The notes under the pieces: generated by a model
What the model was told of the DNA's origin: nothing
Database searches by the model: none
Seen by the model: only the letters and a program-made list of their open reading frames with translations
Assembly (NCBI GenBank): GCA_963627915.1
Contig: CAVGCY010000067.1
Location: 47,683-111,682 of the forward strand
Source of the DNA: CALACW01 sp963627915
GTDB taxonomy: Bacteria; Bacillota; Clostridia; Oscillospirales; Acutalibacteraceae
Direction: 5' to 3'
Length of the DNA: 64,000 nucleotides
Program-made: the position numbers and the translations under genes
In this document: positions 49,590-57,236 of the stretch, piece after piece
Numbering within the stretch: the first letter of the stretch is position 1
Layout of the letters: every line of letters begins with the position of its first letter

Positions 49590-52253
49590 GTGGACGATAA
49601 CAGCAAAAACCCCGCCGGCGATACCGTTGACGAGTTTCTCTCGCGTTACCGCAGAATCGTCAAGCATACCGAGACGGTCCGCACTTTCAGAACAGGCGAA
49701 CCTCCCGGAAATTCAAAAACGGAAAATAATGAGGATAATATCGCTTTTCACGCGTCGGACAGAACTATGGAGATCGACCCGCGCGCGACGTTTAATCCTG
49801 TTACTCAAAGGCAGATAATAACAAAAAAAGTTTCGTCCGTACCGGACGGTAATACGGATTTTGATAAAAAAGAATATTCCGACAGATTTGTTTCCGAACC
49901 TGAGCTTAAAGCTTCGGATGTCGGAGATGACAGGACAATGGAGTTCGATATGTCCGGTATTTCCGGAAAGGGCTCGGATTCCGATTCTGTTCGGGGGCAG
50001 CAGACGTTTGCCTCCCTTTTCAGCGACCCGGCTTCAAAGGGTATAAAGCGCAGTATTAAAATTACGACCGACCCGGAGGCTGAGGAAACCGGGACCTGCG
50101 GCGATCTTCTTTTTGAAACGGGCGATGATATCGCGTCGCTTTATAAAACGCTTAATGTCGGCGAGGCCATGTCGTTCGGAAAGAGCGAAAAATTAAGAGC
50201 GATTGCCAGAACAGCCGGCGACGACCGCGGGACAAAGATTGAGGAACAGTTGACGTTCCCCGGATTCGAGGACGAAACCGGGGAGCCGATAGACGAGGAA
50301 AAACTTGAAAAGGACGTAAGAAAAAACAGAATTAAAAAAGTGCGCGACTTTATGCTCAGGGGCGGAGTCAAAAAACAGAATGACGGTGAAAACGGAGATA
50401 TCGCGGAGGATGTGCTCATAACGAACATAACGGACGAGCAAATCGAGAAACGCGAAAAAACGGAAACGTTTAAAAAATTTCAGGGCGAGCTTTCAAGATT
50501 TGTAAAGACTCATGACAACGAGGGCGTCGATCCCGGGATAGAGTATTCGTCGCCGCATGACGTTAAGGAAATAAACGCATATATTGCCTCGGGCAGGAAA
50601 AAGGCAGGTCTGTTTGTTCTTTTAAGCGGAATACTCGGAACGGCTCTGCTCATAATGTCACTGTTTTCCGTTTCGTCCGGCGAGACTTTTTTCGGCGGAA
50701 ATATAAAGCTTTATGCTGCGGTGAATTTCTTTTCGCTTGTTACGGTAGGCCTTCTGTGCTGCATAGATTTAAGAAAATGCTTTTCATCCTTAAAGCGGAA
50801 ACGGTTTGCTTCGGACATAAGCATATACTTTATGTTTTTGTTTTCGATTGTACAATGCGCTCTTATATGGTTCTTTCCCGACGCTCTCAATTCGACCGTG
50901 CCGATGCTTGCTCCTGCGGCGATACTCTCGGCTCTTCCGCTGTACGGCGGACGATATGTAACATATAATAATATACAGCTATGCTTTAATCTTTACTCGG
51001 GTAAGGATGTTTTGAATATATTAAGGTCGTTCGGCGACGGAGGTCTTGCAAAGGAAATGATAGCGGGCTTGCAGACTCCGGGCGGAAACGACGTAAAATA
51101 CACGGCAAAGGCAAAATCCGTTTCCGGATTTATGCGGTGCGCCGTAAATGCCGTTCCTCCCGACCCGTATTCGGACGCGGTTTCGTTCTCGTCACTGTGC
51201 GTTTCGGTTCTTGTCGGAGCGATATCGGGAATAATTAAAAAAAGCGCGGTTACGGGATTTACCGCCGCCGCGGCGATACTTATACTTTCCGTGCCCGTAA
51301 CGTATATTTTTATTGCGGTTCTTCCTCTTTTCAGAGAGAATTTAAAGCTCCGCGATAAGAAGGCGTCCGTTCCGTCTTACTCGATAGCCCGTAATATTTC
51401 AAAATCCACGGCGGTTATTTTTTCCGCTTCGAATATTATAGAGCAGTCGGCGTGCAGTATTCACGGAGTTAAAACGTTCGGTTCGGCTTCCGCTCAGGAG
51501 TGCGTTTTATATGCGGCGGCTCTCGTTATGAAGGCTCATACGCCTCTTGAGGGTATTTTTTCAAAGGCCGTCAATCCGGAGGATATCGAAAAGCTTAATA
51601 CAGAGGATATCGTTTATGAGGAAAAGCTCGGTCTGTCCTCATGGATTGACAATAAACGCGTCTTGTTCGGCGGGGAGGATCTTATGAGACATCATAATAT
51701 TCCGCTTCCCTCAGGCGACAGCGATATTTATACTCAGGGCAGCAGAAAAATTATTTTTCTTGCGGTCGACGATACGCTTAGGGCGATGTTCGTTGTCAGT
51801 TATCATATAAAGAGAAGCGTTTCCCAATTTTTAAGAGAGCTTACAAAACGCGGAATGGCAATACTTATCGATACCATGGATCAGAATATCACAGAGGAAT
51901 TTCTTGAAAAAAAATGCAAGCTTCCGTCTGATTCCGTGCGTGTTATAGGCGTCAGAATCGGCGAGTATTACCGTCAGACCGCCTCGGCAGAGGAACCCGT
52001 TGTTCCGATAGGAGGACTTCACTGCGGAACAATGACATCCGAATCAAGTCTTATCGAATCGGCGTTCAGGCTTGCGGGCAGGCGCAGGGTTGCTTCGTCG
52101 GGCGTATATATATGCGCGTTAATCGGAACTGCGCTTGTTACGGTTCTCACATTTTGTTCGGGGCTTACGCTTGTCGGAAGCTGGCAGATAGTTCTTTTCA
52201 GATTGTTCTGGCTTGCATTCGGGCTTGTTACCCCGGTATTTATAAAAAAATAA
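49590..52253 (+). CDS. Degenerate P-type-ATPase-like membrane protein
   Basis: An 887-residue protein. Residues 1-335 are hydrophilic and probably disordered, with two RTME(I/F)D motifs (about 57 and 113). Several helices follow from 336. From about 590 the order follows a P1-type ATPase: SIARNISKSTAVIF leads into the phosphorylation site, but SASNIIEQ stands where DKTGTLT should be; then AAALVMKAHTPLEGIFSKAV, an N-domain-like LGLSSWIDNKRVLFGGEDL (about 680), and MAILIDTMDQN in place of TGDN (about 762). No GDGxND is visible. It is therefore probably a pseudo-ATPase. GTG start, GGTGAG upstream, downstream of rlmB. Confidence 0.7.
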   Translation: MDDNSKNPAGDTVDEFLSRYRRIVKHTETVRTFRTGEPPGNSKTENNEDNIAFHASDRTMEIDPRATFNPVTQRQIITKKVSSVPDGNTDFDKKEYSDRFVSEPELKASDVGDDRTMEFDMSGISGKGSDSDSVRGQQTFASLFSDPASKGIKRSIKITTDPEAEETGTCGDLLFETGDDIASLYKTLNVGEAMSFGKSEKLRAIARTAGDDRGTKIEEQLTFPGFEDETGEPIDEEKLEKDVRKNRIKKVRDFMLRGGVKKQNDGENGDIAEDVLITNITDEQIEKREKTETFKKFQGELSRFVKTHDNEGVDPGIEYSSPHDVKEINAYIASGRKKAGLFVLLSGILGTALLIMSLFSVSSGETFFGGNIKLYAAVNFFSLVTVGLLCCIDLRKCFSSLKRKRFASDISIYFMFLFSIVQCALIWFFPDALNSTVPMLAPAAILSALPLYGGRYVTYNNIQLCFNLYSGKDVLNILRSFGDGGLAKEMIAGLQTPGGNDVKYTAKAKSVSGFMRCAVNAVPPDPYSDAVSFSSLCVSVLVGAISGIIKKSAVTGFTAAAAILILSVPVTYIFIAVLPLFRENLKLRDKKASVPSYSIARNISKSTAVIFSASNIIEQSACSIHGVKTFGSASAQECVLYAAALVMKAHTPLEGIFSKAVNPEDIEKLNTEDIVYEEKLGLSSWIDNKRVLFGGEDLMRHHNIPLPSGDSDIYTQGSRKIIFLAVDDTLRAMFVVSYHIKRSVSQFLRELTKRGMAILIDTMDQNITEEFLEKKCKLPSDSVRVIGVRIGEYYRQTASAEEPVVPIGGLHCGTMTSESSLIESAFRLAGRRRVASSGVYICALIGTALVTVLTFCSGLTLVGSWQIVLFRLFWLAFGLVTPVFIKK

Positions 52254-52273
52254 TAAAAAAGAGGTTTTTAAAA

Positions 52274-53038
52274 TTGGATATATTCGGTGATCTTCTGAAC
52301 GGCTCCGTATCATGGAGCAGTATTATTGTCAGAGTTGTCCTTGCCTCCGTTGTCGGAATTTTGGTCGGTATTGAACGCGAGCTGTCCAATCATCCGGCAG
52401 GCATGAAGACGCATTCGCTCGTTTGTCTCGGCGCGGCAATAACGTCTATTATTTCACAGGAAATAAGCTATGATATAAGCTCTATGATGGTTTCGGCGGA
52501 TATCGGAGCGAAGGTCGATGTTTCAAGAATTGCGTCCGGCGTTGTTTCGGGTATAGGATTTATCGGCGCGGGCGCGATTATAAAGTCAAAGGACGGAAGC
52601 GTTGTTACAGGAATCACGACTGCCGCGACAGTCTGGATAAGCGGATGTATGGGACTTGCCATCGGTATGGGCTATTACAGAGTTACGCTTATTGCATTCA
52701 TCATGGTTATGATTTCAACTCTTTTCCTGAAACAGTTTGAGGAGAGATTTATAAAAAACCGCGGAACGCGCCGTCTTGTTATTGTTCTCGGCAATAAATC
52801 CGCGACATTGCCTCTGATAGAGGATTATTTTGACAGAAAACAGATTGTGGTAACATCTTTTGACTGCGTCGGCTCTGACGAGGAGGAAAAACGCTATTAT
52901 TTCTGCAAGTATTTTTTGAGAATACCCAAGTCTGTTCCGTTTATGACCGTTATAAGGGATCTTGCAAAGCTTGAGGATGTTTGCGATATCTACGAGAGCA
53001 ATGCGCCCGTGGAATCAAAACACGTAGGAAAGAAGTAA
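52274..53038 (+). CDS. MgtC/SapB family membrane protein
   Basis: A 254-residue MgtC-like protein. The N-terminal membrane domain contains IVGIERELSNHPAGMKTHSLVCLGA-type sequence and VSGIGFIGAGAI, VTGITTAATVWISG, AIGMGYY, all characteristic of the MgtC fold; the C-terminal part (about 160-254) is a cytoplasmic ACT-like domain. MgtC proteins affect magnesium homeostasis and membrane ATPase activity. The TTG at 52274 follows GAGG by nine bases; a longer frame lies inside the upstream gene. Proximity to a P-type-ATPase-like protein is notable. Confidence 0.9.
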   Translation: MDIFGDLLNGSVSWSSIIVRVVLASVVGILVGIERELSNHPAGMKTHSLVCLGAAITSIISQEISYDISSMMVSADIGAKVDVSRIASGVVSGIGFIGAGAIIKSKDGSVVTGITTAATVWISGCMGLAIGMGYYRVTLIAFIMVMISTLFLKQFEERFIKNRGTRRLVIVLGNKSATLPLIEDYFDRKQIVVTSFDCVGSDEEEKRYYFCKYFLRIPKSVPFMTVIRDLAKLEDVCDIYESNAPVESKHVGKK

Positions 53039-53086
53039 CAGTTGTATATTTAATGTCGATTGTCGTTAATAATGCATAAAAACGTG

Positions 53087-53115
53087 TTGACGGGAGTTTA
53101 ATTAACTGATATAAT
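53087..53115 (+). promoter_or_regulatory. Sigma-A promoter of the MFS transporter gene
   Basis: TTGACG at 53087-53092, 17-base spacer, TATAAT at 53110-53115. Confidence 0.8.
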
Positions 53116-53151
53116 GTACGAAGCGACTCGATTAAAAGGAGTGTCACTCGA

Positions 53152-54513
53152 ATGGCTGAAAAAGCAAAGAAAGCTAAACTCAATTACGGAAAAACGGCGC
53201 TTATAGGATTTGGATTCATGGCGGTTCAGATTGCATGGATAATTTATAATGCATACGTTCCGCTCATTCTCAAGGAAAACAGCACTATTGCAAATCTCTC
53301 GTGGGCAAGTACCGCCGTCGGTATCATAATGGTTATCGATAACGTATTCGGCGTTGTTTTCCAGCCCCTGTTCGGTAAAATATCCGACAGAACGCATACG
53401 CGCTTCGGCAAGCGTACGCCGTTTCTTATGATAGGCATACCTGTATGCGCGCTTTTGTTTATATTTATTCCCCGTATACAGATTCTCGGAATACTTATGC
53501 TCGATATTATCGTATTTAATTTTATAATGTCGACATGGCGTTCTCCCGTTGTTGCAATGATGCCCGATTTTGTTCCTTCGGAGCTTCGAGGCGAGGGAAA
53601 TGCCGTTATCAATATTATGGGCGGAGTCGGTGTTGTTCTCGGTACTGTTTCGGGAAAGATAATCACCGGTATTTCCGGAAACAGCGAAACTCAGTTTGTC
53701 AGAAACAACGTTTTCCTTTTCGGCTCAATCGTAATGGTTGTATGTCTTCTTGTCGTCGTATTTCTCGTAAGAGAACCGGATAACAGAATTACAAAGGCCG
53801 AATCTCTTAAAATTGCCGCAGATTATAAAAAGACAAAGGGCGGCAAGGAGAAAAAGGCTTCAATTAAGAGTCTCGGACTTTCAAAGGGTGAGATAAAGAG
53901 CCTTATATTTATGCTTATCGCTCTGTTCTTTAACTCGAACGCAACTGATTCCATCAATACATATTTCACAACATTCGCAAAATACGAGCTTAATTTTACA
54001 GAGTCGGACGCTTCTCTTATAATTACGCTTTTCGCCGCAGCTACGGTTGTCGGCGCAATCCCCGCAGGTAAGCTCGGTCAGAAATTCGGACGTAAAAAGA
54101 CTATCATGTTCGGTTGGACGGGAGTTCTTATTCTTTTCCTGCTCTATGCTCTGACGCAGTGGTTCTGGCTTCTTTATGTCGCTATTGTCGCGGGCGGTAT
54201 TCTTATCGCATTCGTTACAATCAACACACTTCCGCTTGTTCTTGAAATCGGCGGCATCGACAGAGTCGGAACGTTTACGGGATATTACTATACGGCAACG
54301 TTCTCAGCTTCAATCGTGGGACCCGTTCTCGTAGGTACAATGTTTGACATTACAAAGGCGTTTTCGTCTACGGGCGAAATAAATTACTGGTCTTTGTTCT
54401 TCTACTGCCCAGTCTGCTTCGCTCTTGCGCTTTTATGCATGTCGCAGGTTAAGCATGGTGAAACGAGAACAATCTCCGATGAAGTAATAAAGGAAGCCCA
54501 GCAGGACGACTGA
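53152..54513 (+). CDS. MFS sugar transporter (SLC45/GPH type)
   Basis: A 453-residue 12-helix transporter. GKISDRTHTRFGKRTPFL after helix 2 is the hallmark of the GPH/SLC45 group that moves disaccharides or glycosides with a cation; GKLGQKFGRKKTIMFG is the matching motif in the second half. A Lys-rich cytoplasmic loop separates the halves. AAAGGAG precedes the ATG. No hydrolase is adjacent, so the substrate cannot be deduced; the GH3 enzyme at 917 is 50 kb away. Confidence 0.88.
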   Translation: MAEKAKKAKLNYGKTALIGFGFMAVQIAWIIYNAYVPLILKENSTIANLSWASTAVGIIMVIDNVFGVVFQPLFGKISDRTHTRFGKRTPFLMIGIPVCALLFIFIPRIQILGILMLDIIVFNFIMSTWRSPVVAMMPDFVPSELRGEGNAVINIMGGVGVVLGTVSGKIITGISGNSETQFVRNNVFLFGSIVMVVCLLVVVFLVREPDNRITKAESLKIAADYKKTKGGKEKKASIKSLGLSKGEIKSLIFMLIALFFNSNATDSINTYFTTFAKYELNFTESDASLIITLFAAATVVGAIPAGKLGQKFGRKKTIMFGWTGVLILFLLYALTQWFWLLYVAIVAGGILIAFVTINTLPLVLEIGGIDRVGTFTGYYYTATFSASIVGPVLVGTMFDITKAFSSTGEINYWSLFFYCPVCFALALLCMSQVKHGETRTISDEVIKEAQQDD

Positions 54514-54514
54514 C

Positions 54515-54542
54515 GGCGGGCTTTGCCCTTCGGCGCAGACCG
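54515..54542 (+). repeat. 28-bp direct repeat, copy 1
   Basis: Bases 54515-54542 (beginning GGCGGGCTTTGCCCTTCGGC) are identical to 54833-54860. This copy begins two bases after the MFS stop codon. Confidence 0.85.
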
Positions 54543-54591
54543 AAAAATTTTAGGAATTTTTCTAAACGCTTTCTTTACCCTCTCGCAGTTT

Positions 54592-54752
54592 GGTACTGTG
54601 TAACGCCTGAAAGTTTACATCTGATTGCAAGTATGGCTGTGTTTAACAAGGACTGAAAATGCAGGCAGGCTTGTTGCCTGTCAAATTTGAAGACGCAGAT
54701 AAACGCAGTCATACGCAGTAATGCTTGTAAGGTTTCAGGCGTTACACGGTAC
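54592..54752 (-). repeat. Dispersed ~160-bp element, copy 2 (MITE-like)
   Basis: Inverted copy of 41756-41915. Its ends are 20-bp inverted repeats with one mismatch: GTACTGTGTAACGCCTGAAA at 54593-54612 and TTTCAGGCGTTACACGGTAC at 54733-54752. Inside, TATGGCTGTGTTTA and TAAACGCAGTCATA can pair with G-U pairs, and GGCAGGCTTGTTGCCTGTC makes a central hairpin. No gene inside; no clear target duplication. Confidence 0.75.
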
Positions 54753-54832
54753 AAGTACGGCTTCGGGGATAAAGAAGGCGTTTTCTGCATCCGAAAATCA
54801 AAGCCCTGCGGTAGGTTTTTCTCTAAAAAACG

Positions 54833-54860
54833 GGCGGGCTTTGCCCTTCGGCGCAGACCG
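54833..54860 (+). repeat. 28-bp direct repeat, copy 2
   Basis: Identical to 54515-54542, 318 bases downstream, so the two copies bracket the dispersed element and its flanks. The sequence between them (54543-54591 and 54753-54832) has no gene. Confidence 0.85.
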
Positions 54861-54879
54861 GAAATAATATCTAAAAAAA

Positions 54880-54919
54880 CAAACCGAACCGCGGGCATTG
54901 TGCTTCGCGGTTCAGTTTG
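54880..54919. terminator. Convergent terminator (MFS gene / SDR operon)
   Basis: CAAACCGAACCGCG / CGCGGTTCAGTTTG stem with one mismatch. On the minus strand it is followed by seven Ts, so it should end the 58661-54943 operon. Confidence 0.75.
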
Positions 54920-54942
54920 CTTGAAAGAGTATTTTTTATGGA

Positions 54943-55959
54943 TTATTTTTTCTTGTATTTTTCACCGATATGCTCGTTGTCGATTATCCATTCAATCATA
55001 TCGGCTACGGATTTATCGACGCTCATAGGATGATAATCAAGCTCTTCCTCGGCTTTTTTGTAGGAGAAGTTGCAATTTGAAAGAACTTTTCTTATCGAAT
55101 ATCTCGTAATCAGCGGAGTGCCGTCCGTTAATTTATAAACAATTTCCATAAACGGGGCAGCTATATCCTGTACGAAGGCTCTGTCGAGCTTTAATTTGGG
55201 CGGATTTTTTCCGCAAGCCTTTGCCATGGATTTTACAAACTCGTCAACGGAGCATACGTCTCCGCAAAGTATATAGCACTCTCCGGGACGGCCTTTTTTT
55301 GCCGCCGCATAGGTGCCTTTCGCAACGTCTCTGACATCGACAAAGTTATATCCGCCGAACGACATTGAAACGGGGAACTGACCTTTTAAATACATTCTTA
55401 CCATTATGCCGATGCTCGAAACCTTATAATCGTACGGACCTATACATGCGCTTGGCTGAACGACAACGGTTTCAAGTCCGTCCGTGCCGTTTGCGTCGAG
55501 CACATACTGCGTTGCCTCCGCTTTTGTCTTTGCATACGCGCCCTCAAGAACGGCGGGATTATATTTGTTGATTTCAGTCATCACCTGATTGCCGGGGAGA
55601 GGGGGATATGTGTCGACGGACGACATATAAACGAGCTTTTTTACTCCGCATGCCTTACATGCCGCAACGACGTTTTTTGTTCCGTTTACGTTTACGTCGT
55701 AAACCTTATCCTCGTTGCCCGCTTTAATTTCAATCATTCCCGCAAGATGATATACGGTTTCCGCGCCCTCGAAAGCCTTTTTTAAAGAATCAAGATTTGT
55801 TACGTCGCCGTATACGCGTTCGCAGTCAATTGAATCAAAAATCTTGGAATCCTTTCTGATAAGTATACGCGTCGGCTCGTTGTGAGCGGTAAGCTCAAGT
55901 AAAAGAGCATAGCCTACGTGCCCTGTTGCTCCTGTCATTACGGATAAATTTTGTCCCAT
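54943..55959 (-). CDS. NAD-dependent epimerase/reductase (extended SDR)
   Basis: A 338-residue extended short-chain dehydrogenase. VMTGATGHVGYALLLEL is the nucleotide-binding glycine motif; VYHLAGMIEI, VYMSSVDTYPP, the catalytic GAYAKTKAEA (Tyr/Lys) and FVDVRDVAKGTYAA follow. It resembles dihydroflavonol-4-reductase-like and sugar-nucleotide enzymes, whose substrates cannot be separated by eye. The ATG at 55959 follows GGAGG; a TTG at 55974 is inside that site. Last gene of a three-gene minus-strand operon. Confidence 0.85.
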   Translation of the reverse strand: MGQNLSVMTGATGHVGYALLLELTAHNEPTRILIRKDSKIFDSIDCERVYGDVTNLDSLKKAFEGAETVYHLAGMIEIKAGNEDKVYDVNVNGTKNVVAACKACGVKKLVYMSSVDTYPPLPGNQVMTEINKYNPAVLEGAYAKTKAEATQYVLDANGTDGLETVVVQPSACIGPYDYKVSSIGIMVRMYLKGQFPVSMSFGGYNFVDVRDVAKGTYAAAKKGRPGECYILCGDVCSVDEFVKSMAKACGKNPPKLKLDRAFVQDIAAPFMEIVYKLTDGTPLITRYSIRKVLSNCNFSYKKAEEELDYHPMSVDKSVADMIEWIIDNEHIGEKYKKK

Positions 55960-55980
55960 ATCGTTTTCCTCCAAAATATA

Positions 55981-57222
55981 TTATGTATTGCTAATATCTA
56001 TTAATACCAATGTAAGGTCGTTGACGTTGGTTCCCGTCGCGCCTGTAATCAGAAGCGAACCGGAGCTTTGCAGCGCGTTGTAAGATGCGTTGTCGTTTAA
56101 TGCAAGGTCAATGTCAACGCTGTTTATTCTCATTTTCTCTGCCGTCCGACCGTCTGCAATTCCGCCTGCCGCGTCCGTCGGTCCATCCGTTCCGTCAGAG
56201 CCTGCCGAGAGAAACGTTATTTCATTTGTTGCGTCAAGATACTTTGCCGCAGTCAGCGTCATTTCCTGATTTCTTCCGCCTTTGCCCGAGCCTCTTACGG
56301 TAACGGTTGTTTCTCCGCCGTAAATCAGGGCTGTCGGAGCGGTTATTTGCTTTTGAATTTCGATAGCGTTAAGACATATTTCACGCGCTCTGTCTTTTGC
56401 CTCTCCGGTCATTGACGACGTTATAATTTCGGAATCAAAGCCGAGCTCTTCGGCTTTTTTCTTCGCGTTTTTGCAAAGAATCGAAATGTCTCCGATTACC
56501 GATATTTCAACATTGTCAATCTTTTTGGGAGTTTCGGTTTTTATGAATTTCATGGCGTTATCGTTTAAACGGATATTATATTTGTTTATAATCGATTCGG
56601 CTTCGGCGCACGTTGAAGAATCCGGACAGCACGGTCCGGAGGCGACGGATGAAATATCGTTTGAAATTACGTCGGAGAGGATAACGCAGTAAATTTTCGC
56701 TTTGCACATCTGCGCGAATTTACCGCCCTTAAGCTTTGAAAGACGTTTTCTGATGATGTTTATCTCGGTTATGTCGGCGGAACTTTTTAAAAGCTGCGCG
56801 GTAATATCTTTTAATTCGCCGAGTTTTATTTCAGGATATTCGAACAGGGCGGAGGCTCCTCCGGATAAAAGAAATATAAGCTCGTCGTTTTCATTCAGCG
56901 TTTTGCATTTATCGATAATGTACTCTGCCGCTTTTAATCCGTTTTCGTCGGGTACGGGATGCCCGGCTTCAAATGTAACAAACAAGTCGGGGACGTTATC
57001 GGGCGTGTGATCGTATTTTGTTAAAACCGTTACGCTTTCAGCCTTGCCGTTTAACGCGTCAAACGCACCCATAGCCATAGACGCCGCAGCTTTGCCTGCC
57101 GCGACGACTGTCGGATTTCCAAACTTCCTTGACACAATGTCATTGTATACCGATGTGTACGGATTTGCTTTATTTACAGCGTAAAGGAAGATTTCCCGCG
57201 CCTTTTCATTCAGATTTTTCAT
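55981..57222 (-). CDS. Glycerate 2-kinase (MOFRL family)
   Basis: A 413-residue enzyme of the GckA/TtuD type (DUF4147 plus MOFRL domains), expected to phosphorylate D-glycerate to 2-phosphoglycerate. FEAGHPVPDENG, IFLLSGGASALFEYP, IRKRLSKLKGGKFA, LSDVISNDISSVASGP and the C-terminal GGRNQEMTLTAA, SAGSDGTDGPTDAAGG match the family. The ribosome-binding site before the ATG is weak. It follows the metallophosphoesterase by 14 bases. Confidence 0.92.
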   Translation of the reverse strand: MKNLNEKAREIFLYAVNKANPYTSVYNDIVSRKFGNPTVVAAGKAAASMAMGAFDALNGKAESVTVLTKYDHTPDNVPDLFVTFEAGHPVPDENGLKAAEYIIDKCKTLNENDELIFLLSGGASALFEYPEIKLGELKDITAQLLKSSADITEINIIRKRLSKLKGGKFAQMCKAKIYCVILSDVISNDISSVASGPCCPDSSTCAEAESIINKYNIRLNDNAMKFIKTETPKKIDNVEISVIGDISILCKNAKKKAEELGFDSEIITSSMTGEAKDRAREICLNAIEIQKQITAPTALIYGGETTVTVRGSGKGGRNQEMTLTAAKYLDATNEITFLSAGSDGTDGPTDAAGGIADGRTAEKMRINSVDIDLALNDNASYNALQSSGSLLITGATGTNVNDLTLVLIDISNT

Positions 57223-57236
57223 CTTAATAATCCCGT

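Noticed and set aside
49590..52253. A functional heavy-metal P-type ATPase
   Set aside because: The DKTGT aspartate, TGDN and GDGxND motifs are absent, so ATP-driven transport is unlikely.
52112..52273. N-terminal extension of the MgtC-family protein
   Set aside because: It lies wholly inside the upstream gene in another frame; MgtC similarity starts after the TTG at 52274.
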